From: CAZCTO01 sp964501725
Lineage (GTDB): Bacteria > Bacillota > Clostridia > Saccharofermentanales > Saccharofermentanaceae
Reading direction: 5' to 3'
DNA length: 53,059 bases
Assembly: GCA_964501725.1 (NCBI GenBank)
Contig: CAZCTO010000017.1
Location: 1-53,059, forward strand
Under the pieces are notes generated by a model. The model saw only the letters and a program-made list of their open reading frames with translations. It was not told the DNA's origin and made no database searches. Positions 43,501 through 53,013 of the stretch are shown here, piece by piece. Each line of letters opens with the position of its first letter. Positions within the stretch are counted from its first letter, which is position 1. A program made the position numbers and the translations under genes.

Positions 43501-45801
43501 GTGGCGGATTTTAAACCCAGAGATGAACGCGGCGCGAGTTTTACAGGCGTCGGGACGATGCCGTTTATTGATGAAGGTGAGACGGTTGTTTTGCTCGGGC
43601 ATTGGATCGAGCACTCAGTATACGGTCGTCAGTTTCAGGTGGGGCGTTTTTCACCGTTCACACCTCACACCGAAAAAGATATTCTCAAGTATTTATCTGC
43701 CGGCGCGGTTAAATGGATTGGCCCAAAACTTGCGGGTAAAATTGTTTCCGCGTTCGGCGCGGACACAATGACTGTTCTGCGAAGTGAGCCCGGACGTTTA
43801 GCGGAAGTTAAGGGCATTTCCAAGAAAAAAGCGGCGGAAATTGCCGGCATTTTTCGCGAAAAGGCCGATTTTCAGGAGCTGTCAATGGTATTGACGCCGT
43901 TTGGATTCGGAGCCGCGCGTATCATGAATATATATAAGCATTTCGGGCCAGCCGCTATTTCCGTGTTAAAAAAGAATCCCTTTCGGTTGGTTTCTGAAGT
44001 CAGCGGTATCGGATTTCGGACTGCAGATGTTCTTGCGCAGAAGTTCGGATGCGATCCCGATTCTCCGTTTCGCATCGGCAGTGCGATGCAGTATCTGATG
44101 ATGGCAGCGGAGAGTGAAGGTCACACGTATCTTTTGTATCCCGAACTAATTCAAAAAACCAGGAAGCTTCTGTCATCCGGCGATTTATCGGATAGTGATA
44201 TGGGTTTGAACGACTCAACTCATTCTTCTTTCGGTATTGATCAAAAAGATGCAATCAGCGATGAAATTTTGGTAAAGGGATTTGAATGGTTGTTGGATTC
44301 ATCGAAAATTACAGCATTCCGGATCGGCGCAGACATACGGATTGAAGTGTCAAGGATCAACGGTTCAGGTGAAGATTTGCGGGTTGCGTTACCGAATACC
44401 TTGAAAGCAGAAGTTTCCGCCGCAAAGTTGCTATGCAATATGATCGACTCGCAAGAGGCTTCATCCGGGATATCGGAAAACGAAGTCATGTCGGAGCTGT
44501 CGGAAATAGCAAAATCGCTTTCGATCGATATCTCGGCGGAGCAGACCGAGGCGCTTATGATGGCCGTAAAGTCACCTTGTTCTGTGATTACCGGCGGCCC
44601 GGGAACCGGTAAAACGACCATAGTCGCGGTTCTGGTACGCTATTTCAGGAGAAGAGGAATTGAGGCGGCATTATGTGCTCCGACCGGACGAGCGGCAAAG
44701 AGGCTATCCGAGGCATGCGGTTTCCCGGCGCAAACCATTCATCGTATGCTTGAAGTCGGACGACCGGAGATCCCCGGAGAGAGATTTGCCGTCTTCGGAC
44801 GTAATGAAAATAACCCGGTTGAAGTCAAGGCGGTTATCGTCGATGAGACGAGCATGCTCGATACGATGCTTCTGGATGCCTTGTTGCGCGCGCTGCCGCA
44901 CACCGCCAGGCTGGTTTTTATCGGCGACAAGGATCAACTTCCGTCAGTCAACGCAGGAAATGTCCTGGCGGATATGATCGATTCCGGGCATGTTCCTTGT
45001 TATCGGCTGAAGACTATTTTCCGGCAGGCGGAGCAGAGCAGAATCGTTCTGAGCGCGCATGCCGTACTTGCGGGCGAGACGATGATTTTCGATCAATCGC
45101 TCCAAAGTGACTGTATGCTTGTTAATAAAGGGACCGGCGAGGAGATAGCCGATGCGGTCAGGAGTCTTTATTCAAGCGTTCTTCCGAATGTTTACGGAAT
45201 TGATGCCATTCGTGAGGCGGTTGTGCTTTGCCCATCGAGGAAGGGAACGGCAGGCGTTACGTCGCTGAACCTGATTCTTCAGCAGGCATACGGAACGTTG
45301 AGCGACCGGAATATTCTCTCCGGGGGGTATCGGTTTTGCATAGGAGACCGGGTGATGCAGACGAGAAATGACTATGAGTTGCCCTTCATTCATGCCGATG
45401 GTTCTTCGGGACTCGGCGTTTTTAACGGAGAACTTGGAATTATCATTCAGGTGGATCCCCGCGATCAAGTTTTGGTCGTCGAGCTGGATGACGGCAGGAT
45501 TGTTCGATACGACAGGGATCGGCTTGAAGATCTGGATCCGGCATTTGCGATGACGGTACACAAGAGTCAGGGGAGTGAGTTTTCGGTGGTTATCTTGGCA
45601 ATACCAAGCGGTCCGCCGTTATTGAACAATCGAAATCTTTTATATACTGCAGTCACACGCGCAAGGAAAAAGCTGTTTGTCGTTTCGGATCGTCGGACAA
45701 TTTCACGAATGATACATAATCGTTCTCAGGCGGAAAGATTTACTTCACTTAAGGATTTGATTGCGTTAACTTCCCCTGAACATAATTTCGGGGGAAACTA
45801 A
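43501..45801 (+). CDS. recD2: RecD2-type DNA helicase
   Basis: A 5'-3' superfamily 1 helicase (766 residues from the GTG at 43501). N-terminal helix-hairpin-helix segments (GPKLAGKIVSAFG, VKGISKKKAAEIAG, VSGIGFRTADVLAQ) precede the motor: P-loop GGPGTGKTTIVAVL, Walker B VIVDETSMLDT, GDKDQLPSVNAG, and C-terminal MTVHKSQGSEFSVVIL. This is the RecD2/YrrC architecture. The start is doubtful: coding similarity clearly runs upstream (LEAICEAIIFRNDSNGYTV, from 43450), but between the in-frame TGA at 43390 and 43501 there is no ATG, GTG or TTG in frame. A ribosome binding site (GGAGAGG, 43382-43388) lies just before that stretch. Confidence 0.92.
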   Translation: MADFKPRDERGASFTGVGTMPFIDEGETVVLLGHWIEHSVYGRQFQVGRFSPFTPHTEKDILKYLSAGAVKWIGPKLAGKIVSAFGADTMTVLRSEPGRLAEVKGISKKKAAEIAGIFREKADFQELSMVLTPFGFGAARIMNIYKHFGPAAISVLKKNPFRLVSEVSGIGFRTADVLAQKFGCDPDSPFRIGSAMQYLMMAAESEGHTYLLYPELIQKTRKLLSSGDLSDSDMGLNDSTHSSFGIDQKDAISDEILVKGFEWLLDSSKITAFRIGADIRIEVSRINGSGEDLRVALPNTLKAEVSAAKLLCNMIDSQEASSGISENEVMSELSEIAKSLSIDISAEQTEALMMAVKSPCSVITGGPGTGKTTIVAVLVRYFRRRGIEAALCAPTGRAAKRLSEACGFPAQTIHRMLEVGRPEIPGERFAVFGRNENNPVEVKAVIVDETSMLDTMLLDALLRALPHTARLVFIGDKDQLPSVNAGNVLADMIDSGHVPCYRLKTIFRQAEQSRIVLSAHAVLAGETMIFDQSLQSDCMLVNKGTGEEIADAVRSLYSSVLPNVYGIDAIREAVVLCPSRKGTAGVTSLNLILQQAYGTLSDRNILSGGYRFCIGDRVMQTRNDYELPFIHADGSSGLGVFNGELGIIIQVDPRDQVLVVELDDGRIVRYDRDRLEDLDPAFAMTVHKSQGSEFSVVILAIPSGPPLLNNRNLLYTAVTRARKKLFVVSDRRTISRMIHNRSQAERFTSLKDLIALTSPEHNFGGN

Positions 45802-45938
45802 AAAAATAAATTTCGAAAATTTCTGAAAAAATGAACGAAATCGACGTTAAAACTTAAACTCGTTTTTTGCTAAATCAAAACAAAATGAACGAATGAATGA
45901 CTTCATGAAGCCCATACTTGCTATTACACGACAAAAAA

Positions 45939-45971
45939 GCTCTGCTCATAATCGAGCGCGGCTTTTCTTTT
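45939..45971 (+). terminator. Intrinsic terminator after recD2
   Basis: GCTCTGCTC (45939-45947) and GAGCGCGGC (45954-45962) pair with one mismatch around a six-base loop, followed by TTTTCTTTTC. It ends the metK-recD2 region. Confidence 0.65.
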
Positions 45972-46004
45972 CTTTGATAAAAAGATATGTGAGCAATAAA
46001 CTAA

Positions 46005-46354
46005 AATATTTCAAATGTTGATTATGATCTGAAATGTCTTTGTGATCTTGATCCATATGACGACTTTGTATTTGGAAAAGACAGAATGGTACAATTGATT
46101 GATGTTTGTGCTGAAATTCTTGGAAGTGATCTATTATTACATTATTCGAATATTCATGAAGCAGTAAAAATTGTTACTCAGCTCAAAGAAATGTGCAAAA
46201 AAGCAATAGCAAACAACCTGTCTATGATATCTGTCGGGGACTAGGAACCTATAAAGATCGTTATTTAAAGCACGCAAATCTGTCTCTTTTACTCAAGTGC
46301 GAAAAACAAGTTGAAAGATCAATATTTTCTAGATTAGTGAATATGATGTGGTGA
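46005..46354 (+). pseudogene. Frameshifted remnant of an unknown gene
   Basis: Two adjacent frames read as protein but need one frameshift near 46208 to join. The first, open from 46005, gives DPYDDFVFGKDRMVQLIDV, AEILGSDLLLHYSNI and HEAVKIVTQLKEMCKK before a stop. The second continues SKQPVYDICRGLGTYKDRY, HANLSLLLKCEKQ and FSRLVNMMW to the stop at 46354. No start codon with a binding site is seen, so the 5' end is also missing. I do not recognise the family. It lies in an AT-rich stretch between recD2 and the zinc-ribbon gene and may be a decayed partner of the latter. Confidence 0.5.
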
Positions 46355-46512
46355 TGGCAAAATATTAACAAGTCTATGTAATTCCGGATACCAGAAGGAT
46401 TGCATTAATCACAAAGCAAATGCGCGAATGAGGGGATTTCTCTTAATTGATCGCAAAATATAAGTATAAAAATTGCAGTTACGTTAATTTGAGAATTGGG
46501 ATGGAGGGTCAG

Positions 46513-47763
46513 ATGGATTTCATATTTTCTGAAGATCAGTTTAATTTTGAAAATTTGAGTCACAGATTAGCACATATGAATGAAAAAGATATAGTTGATA
46601 TGGTGAATAAATATTATGCTGGAAATTCAACAACTCATCTTATTGAGTATTACAACCTCGACGTGCTCTCGTCGCAGTTTGTTAAATTGTTTCCTCCTCT
46701 TCGCAGTGACGATGTTTGTCCATACTGTAAAGTGAACCATGAGATTAAACTTCCAACAAAAAATTATATGTATGTCAATTTTCAAATAAGCATTTGTCCA
46801 AATTGCAAACATGAGAACTCATCAGAGTGTACTTGCTCCAATTGTAAGGCTGCTATGAAGGAAGAGAAACAGAGAAGAGAACTTGAAAAGAGGTCTCTGA
46901 TAGAAAGTTATTACGATATATCAAATGCCGTTTTGATATCCGAGTTGGAATTAACGAGTTTAGACAAAATATACCTTGCGGCCCTGCTACGAGCGAGACT
47001 TGATGAAGGCATGAAAATAATCAATCCATTATCAGAGTATGAGGGTAATCTAACTCCGTCCGACAAATTTGATTTTGATCTTCTAGAAAATCTGTTTGCG
47101 AAGGATATAATTGTTCCGCATCCTTCATCAAAGACTAAAGCTTTCGAGGATAATGAAGACTTTCCCTTTGTTGTAGATCTATTTGAAGTTTCGTATCGAT
47201 TAAATCTTGACCCAGTAGACAAAAACTACGCAAGAATGGTATCAGACCTTATGTACCCCAATTCGGCAATAATCAGAAGTTCGACTACTTCTTGCTTAGA
47301 CCTATGGAGAGCATTAGCTTTTTCTGAGGCAATTAATTACTATACATTCAAGCTGAATCGCTTGAGTCTTCCGGTAAGAATAGGTGAAAAGACTAAGGCT
47401 GTAATTGAACATTTACTTGAAGATTATACAGTGTCGCAAATTTATAACATAATACATCGTTCGGTTGCAAATTCGGTTACATATGGTGCTGAAAAGAAAC
47501 TACCTAAGACTCATATTGCAAATCTTGTGTGTTCGAAAATGGAAGATTATGGCGAAAGAGCAAAGGCAAAAAAATGGGATCTTGTGAAATATGGCCGGCA
47601 CAGCGAATTACCTGAATCATTGCTCAGCAAGGTTTTCTTTCAATCAATTTTGCTAGCAGCAGAAAATGGCATAGATATATTAATTTCTGAAAATTTCATT
47701 AATCCTTCTTTTGCGGAAAAGAACACTGGTGAAGAAGAAAGTGAAATAGATATGAATGAATAA
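46513..47763 (+). CDS. Unknown cysteine-rich (zinc-ribbon) protein
   Basis: A 416-residue protein I cannot place in a family. Near residue 70-120 it has three cysteine knuckles: VCPYCKVNHE, ICPNCKHE and CTCSNCK, likely binding zinc. The rest is helical and charged, without membrane segments or a signal peptide, and ends in an acidic tail. The start at 46513 is chosen because GGAGG (46503-46507) lies five bases before it; in-frame TTG 46447 and ATG 46501 are alternatives. The DNA is clearly more AT-rich than metK, recD2 or comF, and the codon use differs, pointing to recent acquisition between recD2 and comF. Confidence 0.7.
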   Translation: MDFIFSEDQFNFENLSHRLAHMNEKDIVDMVNKYYAGNSTTHLIEYYNLDVLSSQFVKLFPPLRSDDVCPYCKVNHEIKLPTKNYMYVNFQISICPNCKHENSSECTCSNCKAAMKEEKQRRELEKRSLIESYYDISNAVLISELELTSLDKIYLAALLRARLDEGMKIINPLSEYEGNLTPSDKFDFDLLENLFAKDIIVPHPSSKTKAFEDNEDFPFVVDLFEVSYRLNLDPVDKNYARMVSDLMYPNSAIIRSSTTSCLDLWRALAFSEAINYYTFKLNRLSLPVRIGEKTKAVIEHLLEDYTVSQIYNIIHRSVANSVTYGAEKKLPKTHIANLVCSKMEDYGERAKAKKWDLVKYGRHSELPESLLSKVFFQSILLAAENGIDILISENFINPSFAEKNTGEEESEIDMNE

Positions 47764-47826
47764 GTGAGAAAAGAGAAAAATACATATTTTTATAGATTTA
47801 CACAAACCGGGGGTGTGATTCAAGAG

Positions 47827-48594
47827 ATGGACCTGACCGGAATTATTCTTCCTGCCGTGTGCATATTCTGCAAAAGTCTTATTCGTCCGAAAAGGGATCC
47901 TGCAGCGGACTTTTTCGGGCAGGTTCTGGATGTTTGCGAAAAGTGCCTTGCCCGACTTCCGTTTAAGGAATTTAAGGATCATATTGTGCCTTGCTTATCC
48001 AATCCATACGAAAATGACCCGATTCCGGATCTCTGCGCGGTAGTTCCTTTCCGTTATCAGGAACCGGTCGTTTCAGGGCTTCGAGCGCTTAAATTTCACG
48101 ATGCACCGTATATTGCAAGGGCATTGGCTTTCTTTATGGGTGAAGCTATACTCCGGTCTCAGATGACTTTTGACGCCGTGTTGCCGGTGCCGCTTTCCGG
48201 GCAAAGAGAGCAACACAGAGGATATAATCAGGCACGGCTTCTTGCCGAGCCGATCGCAAAAAGGCTGAACCTTCCATGCCCGGCCGGATTTCTGATACGG
48301 AAAAGAAACACAAAACAACAGAGCCGGTTCACCGATCCGGCGCTGCGATCCCGGAATATATATGGCGCTTTTCAAGTGCCGGAGAATGTTTGTCTTGATA
48401 ATTTATCCATCCTGCTTGTGGATGATGTCTTTACGACCGGAAGCACGATTCATGAGGCAGCGCTTACGCTCTACCTAGCCGGAGCCCGTTATGTTGTGGC
48501 ATTGACCGCAGCTTCCGGCAGACAAAGTGAGGATGACGGATCCGGCTCATTAGCTAAGAGAATGAAATCCAGGCAGAAAAAATCACGTAAATAA
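47827..48594 (+). CDS. ComF-like phosphoribosyltransferase family protein
   Basis: A 255-residue protein of the ComF/GntX family, needed for DNA uptake in competent species but also widespread elsewhere. The N-terminal double zinc finger is CIFCKSLI and CEKCLARL. The phosphoribosyltransferase part has VLPVPLSGQREQHRGYNQA, TKQQSRF and the PRPP loop ILLVDDVFTTGSTIHEAA. The ATG at 47827 gives the typical start LILP.VCIFC; the open frame extends to a GTG at 47764 without a good binding site. Neighbours metK and recD2 upstream are common for this gene, apart from the AT-rich insertion in between. Confidence 0.87.
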   Translation: MDLTGIILPAVCIFCKSLIRPKRDPAADFFGQVLDVCEKCLARLPFKEFKDHIVPCLSNPYENDPIPDLCAVVPFRYQEPVVSGLRALKFHDAPYIARALAFFMGEAILRSQMTFDAVLPVPLSGQREQHRGYNQARLLAEPIAKRLNLPCPAGFLIRKRNTKQQSRFTDPALRSRNIYGAFQVPENVCLDNLSILLVDDVFTTGSTIHEAALTLYLAGARYVVALTAASGRQSEDDGSGSLAKRMKSRQKKSRK

Positions 48595-48842
48595 ATCAGG
48601 CACGCGAAGCGGAGAGAAATTGTAAAATTGAAGCGACGCTACAAGAATATTACGACTGAGTCGCTTAACATCTGCGACACCTAATGTTGTAATCAACAAT
48701 ATTGCACAATGATATAAGAATATCTTGACGCTCTCCCTAAAAAATGTTAACTTTATAAAAGTTGTATCTAGTATTGTTATATATTTCTCTGCCGCGCAAA
48801 GAAATCACCTTTTAACTGAAGATCCAGTGGGGGGAACCTGTC
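48595..48842. other. Leader region of the large surface protein gene
   Basis: About 250 AT-rich bases. Visible structure: inverted repeat AAGCGAC (48631-48637) with GTCGCTT (48660-48666), and small hairpins TGTTG/CAACA and GATAT/ATATC before 48725. TTGACG at 48725-48730 has no well-spaced -10 box. GGGGGG (48829-48834) serves as ribosome binding site. No known riboswitch was recognised. Confidence 0.4.
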
Positions 48843-51800
48843 ATGAAATCAAATTCAACGATATCCAAGTGTTGTTCTCTACTTCTCGTACTTGTATTGC
48901 TGCTAACGCCCATTGCTCCGGTAATTGCGACAAGCGAGACTCCGGTCTCCCTCGTTCCTGCCTTGATGACCGGGAACACAGTATCACTTGCTATGCAAAT
49001 CGATAGTGCCTGGGAAGGCTATTTTAATGCAACGATCACCCTTGCCAATACCGGAGAGAAGCCGATTGAAAACTGGGCACTCTCCTTTTCATTTCCGCAC
49101 ACGATTACAAATATTTGGAACGGTATTATTTTTGAACAAGCAGACGGCATGTATACCGTTAAAAATGCCGGATGGAATCAGGATGTCCCGATAGGAGGGT
49201 CTGTTAGCTTTGGTTTCACAGCGCAGCAAAACGGAGAAGCATTAACACCGAATTTCTTCTTTATCAATACTGCCGAGAGAAGTGTACCTTCGATGGATTA
49301 CGAAGCCACCTATAAACTTAAAAAAGACTGGGGCACCGGATTTAGCGGTGAGATCACTCTTAAAAATATATCTTCGCAAGTCATCGAGGACTGGTCTTTT
49401 TCCATGGATTTTGCACGAACCGTTACCAATGCATCGAATACGATCTTTACCCAAGGGGAAGGAACACAGTATCTTCTTAACAATCCTGGATACGATCAGA
49501 ACATCAACACCGGTAAAAGCATCAAGATCGGCATCCAAGGAACCGGTGGAGTGGAGACGGATGTACCGTCCAATTTTAATGTATATCAAGTTACCGTCGG
49601 TGTGAGTCTCACGGGGGACTATGACGCTGACGGCGTAAAGGATTACGAGGAGCTTGTGCTCTACGGAACCGATCCGCTCGTATCGGAAGAAACCACACCG
49701 ACACCAACTCCGACTCCGACATCGACACCTACTCCTACTCCGACTCCGGCAGAAGAGATAGAAACCGATACGGACGGGGATGGAATTCCGGACAATTATG
49801 AAATTGAAATCGGGACGGACCCGCTACTTATCGATACCGACGGAGACGGAATCGACGATATGACGGAACTTATTTGCGGGTTGGATCCGCTGACATCCGA
49901 TGTAGGTCTGGATTTCGACGGGGACGGACTGACACTACAACAGGAACTAGAGCTGGGTACAGAATTCTGGAATGAAGATACGGATTATGACGGACTACTG
50001 GACGGGGAGGAAGTCAATACCTATGGAACCGATCCGCTTCTGGAGGATACAGACGGGGATGGTCTTCTTGACGGTGATGAGATACTGCTTGGAAAGAACC
50101 CATTGTCCGCAGATAGCGACGGGGATGGCATCCCGGATAGTGAAGATAAAGTTTTACAGCAAATGTCAGTTGATATGTATAATGCCGAGAGCCTTGGCAT
50201 TTCTTCCGTTGACATCGAAATGGATTTGGCGCATCTCATCGACAATGTCGTAAACGTTAAAGATGAATACAATATTGATGTGTTGAGCACCGGAATAAGA
50301 AGTCGCATCGGTTCTCCGATTTCATTTGAGTGTGAGGAAGAATTTGAGAGCGCGACGGTCGTTTTCCATTATGACGAATCGGCCCTAGGCGAAACCGCGG
50401 AAGAGGATCTGGGTGTACTCTGGTACGATGAAGAAAATGGTGTCTATGTTGTAGAAGAACAAGCAATCGTGGATGAGAATACCAATACCGTTACACTTGA
50501 ACTGGAGCATTTCAGCACATACATTCTCGTCAATTTGGAGAGATGGATTCAAGACGCATCGGCAACGATTGATTACGATAATACAAGCGGTGAATCAGGC
50601 GTTCCTTATATATATGCCGATGAAACATTCTCCTATATCTTCATGGTGGAAGATTCGGTGTACTTTACGGAGTCTCAGCGGTTAAGCTCACTGAGTATTA
50701 TGCGGGAATTCGTAAGTCACTTACGCCCGGGTGAACAGATGACGGTAGGCAGAGTTTATGATACGTACGGATATGGTTGGAATTCCATGACGGAAGATAA
50801 GGCGCTCATGAATAGTGCACTCAACTATTTTATGGGACCGGGTTTTGTACCCATGATGTCTACGGGTACGAGTTATGCGTTTGATGTGACTGCGGCAATT
50901 CGTTTTTTGCGGAGTCACAGCGCGAATTATAACGCCGGAAATATTCCGGTGGTGATCTTAATCACCACCAATATATCGATGGTTTACAACCCGGAGATGT
51001 ATTCCATTGCAAGTGAGTACGGAGGGAGAGTCTTTGCCATCAACATTGCCGATCCGATGCTTTCAAACGGCATGTTTGATGATGCGCTCAATGAGTTGAT
51101 CTATGGTTCGGGAGGCATTCCGCTGGAAGGAGGAACGCCGCAACAGATTTGGAACAGCTATATGAATCCCCCGGCTCAAGAGCCAACAATGGATTATACG
51201 GATAGTGATGGAGATGGACTTTACGACTGGTTGGAAACCGGCGGGATGAAGGGGATTGATGGAAATATCTACTATTCTGATCCAAATGCTAAACACTCGG
51301 ATGAAGATGGTGTCACTGATGGTGAAGAGATGGGGAAGTGTGTTCGGATTGAAAAAAACCTAATGGGAGAGATCATTGTTCAGATTGATGGTGATATCAT
51401 TTCCGGATTTATCGCCATGCTATATCAAATATATGCACCGCAGGATGCGGGAGTGAATTATGTTTTTCTTATGAGATCCAATCCTAAAGTCAACGATACG
51501 GATGGAGATGACTGTTGGGATAATAAAGATGCAAGTCCCCATGTAAAGAACGGAGCAATAAATTATATCCTATATGGAGTCGATGATCTTACTGTTGAGC
51601 AGGTAAAAGATTACGAAAAGCATTATGAGAAGAATGATCTCGATTATATTAGTATTCAAATAGCAACATATGATGAATTTGTAAATATTTGGAAGAAACT
51701 GATATATGACTATGCTGATGGTTCATATTCTGAAAAGATTGCATACTCAGGAGTGGATGATTTATGCATTCTATCGCATGGTGATTGGGATAGTATTGCC

Positions 51801-52142
51801 TTTAGTAGTGATGGAATAGCAATAGGAGATATTTGTGCAAAGAGTAAAGATCCGCTAGTGGATTTATTATCGACTAACATCGAAACTATGGATATCGTCG
51901 CATGCAGTTGCGGTAAAGAGAATTCTGAGGGCAAGTGCATTGCGACAGAGTTCGCAAGTTCGGCAAAAATAGGAGAAGTGTTCGCATGGGATGGCGTAAT
52001 GCGATATTATATGGGTTATAATTCGTGTTTGGGTTCTCAGAGCGAAGGCTATTGTCGGTTCTATAGGGATGAAAATGGATCCATTCAGAAGGAAGTCATA
52101 GGAAGAGTAATTAAATCAGGCACGCGGAGATTTGAGTGGTAA
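48843..52142 (+). CDS. Large secreted multi-domain protein: two CBM2-like modules, calcium-type repeats, VWA-like region, C-terminal caspase-fold-like domain
   Basis: A 1099-residue exported protein. Residues 1-30 are a signal peptide. Two CBM2-like carbohydrate-binding modules follow (about 40-142 and 150-250; ENWALSFSF, NAGWNQDV, EDWSFSMDF). Then DxDxDGxxD repeats of thrombospondin-3/calcium type (258-435, more at 785-900), split by a Thr-Pro linker (284-302). Residues 590-755 look like a von Willebrand A fold, but the metal site reads VEDSVYF, not DxSxS. The C-terminal 130 residues carry LCILSHGDW (His979-Gly980) and MDIVACSCG (Ala1020-Cys1021), the His-Gly and Ala-Cys pattern of clan CD proteases and DUF4347-like domains. 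DNA after about 51340 is more AT-rich. Cellulose binding and proteolysis are inferences. Confidence 0.8.
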   Translation: MKSNSTISKCCSLLLVLVLLLTPIAPVIATSETPVSLVPALMTGNTVSLAMQIDSAWEGYFNATITLANTGEKPIENWALSFSFPHTITNIWNGIIFEQADGMYTVKNAGWNQDVPIGGSVSFGFTAQQNGEALTPNFFFINTAERSVPSMDYEATYKLKKDWGTGFSGEITLKNISSQVIEDWSFSMDFARTVTNASNTIFTQGEGTQYLLNNPGYDQNINTGKSIKIGIQGTGGVETDVPSNFNVYQVTVGVSLTGDYDADGVKDYEELVLYGTDPLVSEETTPTPTPTPTSTPTPTPTPAEEIETDTDGDGIPDNYEIEIGTDPLLIDTDGDGIDDMTELICGLDPLTSDVGLDFDGDGLTLQQELELGTEFWNEDTDYDGLLDGEEVNTYGTDPLLEDTDGDGLLDGDEILLGKNPLSADSDGDGIPDSEDKVLQQMSVDMYNAESLGISSVDIEMDLAHLIDNVVNVKDEYNIDVLSTGIRSRIGSPISFECEEEFESATVVFHYDESALGETAEEDLGVLWYDEENGVYVVEEQAIVDENTNTVTLELEHFSTYILVNLERWIQDASATIDYDNTSGESGVPYIYADETFSYIFMVEDSVYFTESQRLSSLSIMREFVSHLRPGEQMTVGRVYDTYGYGWNSMTEDKALMNSALNYFMGPGFVPMMSTGTSYAFDVTAAIRFLRSHSANYNAGNIPVVILITTNISMVYNPEMYSIASEYGGRVFAINIADPMLSNGMFDDALNELIYGSGGIPLEGGTPQQIWNSYMNPPAQEPTMDYTDSDGDGLYDWLETGGMKGIDGNIYYSDPNAKHSDEDGVTDGEEMGKCVRIEKNLMGEIIVQIDGDIISGFIAMLYQIYAPQDAGVNYVFLMRSNPKVNDTDGDDCWDNKDASPHVKNGAINYILYGVDDLTVEQVKDYEKHYEKNDLDYISIQIATYDEFVNIWKKLIYDYADGSYSEKIAYSGVDDLCILSHGDWDSIAFSSDGIAIGDICAKSKDPLVDLLSTNIETMDIVACSCGKENSEGKCIATEFASSAKIGEVFAWDGVMRYYMGYNSCLGSQSEGYCRFYRDENGSIQKEVIGRVIKSGTRRFEW
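49692..49748 (+). repeat. Thr-Pro linker microsatellite-like repeat
   Basis: Degenerate six-base units coding Thr-Pro (ACTCCG, ACTCCT, ACACCG and variants) repeated about nine times inside the surface protein gene. It is a flexible linker typical of cellulases and could change length by slippage. Confidence 0.85.
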
Positions 52143-52404
52143 CTATTCGTAATAATGCAGATGTTTTTAAATAATTATATAACGTGTAGGAAATGAAATA
52201 CTGAAGTCTGCAAATTGAGCGAAACCGTTTTCATTTTATCTTAAGTCGTCTTACATTAAGCTAGTGAAAGATATGAGGAAGACCAGTGAGATATACCTAA
52301 GCGAAAGCCCTACAAAACCATTTTCTTACAGGGCGCTTGCGAAATCAACCAGTCCAGATAGAAGGTTTTCTGGACTTAAAAGAATTATAAGAGGAGGAAA
52401 AAAG

Positions 52405-53013
52405 GTGAAAAAGAGAATAGCTATACTAATTTTTGTCTTTATTAGCACGTTTTCAATTGTTTTTGCCATCTTTTTTGGGAAAGTAGCGAGTGAGAATCAC
52501 GGAAAAATAAAGTTTTACTACGAGGTTAGTTTTGACGCGCGGATTAACAATGAAAATTTGCTCGGTAGTCTGAGGAAACCCGACGGAACAATAGGTGAAG
52601 AAGTGCATATACCTATTCAAACGGAAGTTCATGTTATTGCGATAAAAAAGAACGGAGATATTTTGGTTGGATCACCAGTATTAATTGAAATTGAGGGAGA
52701 AAGACGTGAGGTTTTTTTAGATTACATCTCGATGGAAAATATAGATGAAGCGTCTTATGCAAAGGAACTTCTCCGGACTAAAACCCAAGAGACTGAACAA
52801 AAAATTGATTTAAGGATCAGAAAACATCTTATTAACTCGATTTTTGCTGCTATGGTTTTATTCGTTTTATTTTCATTGATTTTTCTCTTGATTGATAAGA
52901 AGTGCGATTCTGATCGCAAGTATAGAAAGCTCTTCTTTTTTCTGTTATTTACGGCAATTTTGTCACTTTTGTTTTTGTTTGTTTATATCCAGTATATGAA
53001 GGGAATGCGATAG
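52405..53013 (+). CDS. Unknown small membrane protein next to the surface protein
   Basis: A 202-residue protein with no family I recognise. An N-terminal hydrophobic segment (IAILIFVFISTFSIVFAIFF) is followed by about 120 residues of soluble, probably extracytoplasmic domain, then two C-terminal membrane helices (SIFAAMVLFVLFSLIFLLI and LFFFLLFTAILSLLFLFVY). The GTG at 52405 is chosen because GAGGAGG (52391-52397) lies seven bases upstream; the frame extends back to a GTG at 52264 with no such site. It follows the caspase-like domain gene by 260 bases in the same direction and shares its low GC content, so it may be a protective or partner protein (inference). Confidence 0.65.
   Translation: MKKRIAILIFVFISTFSIVFAIFFGKVASENHGKIKFYYEVSFDARINNENLLGSLRKPDGTIGEEVHIPIQTEVHVIAIKKNGDILVGSPVLIEIEGERREVFLDYISMENIDEASYAKELLRTKTQETEQKIDLRIRKHLINSIFAAMVLFVLFSLIFLLIDKKCDSDRKYRKLFFFLLFTAILSLLFLFVYIQYMKGMR

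Noticed and set aside
48592..52130. 14-base direct repeat AAATCAGGCACGCG at the ends of comF and of the surface protein gene
   Set aside because: A few exact 14-mers are expected by chance in 53 kb, and neither copy is flanked by other signs of recombination.
52264..52404. 47-codon N-terminal extension of the last membrane protein
   Set aside because: The GTG at 52264 has no binding site, while the GTG at 52405 has a strong GAGGAGG and begins a normal membrane segment.
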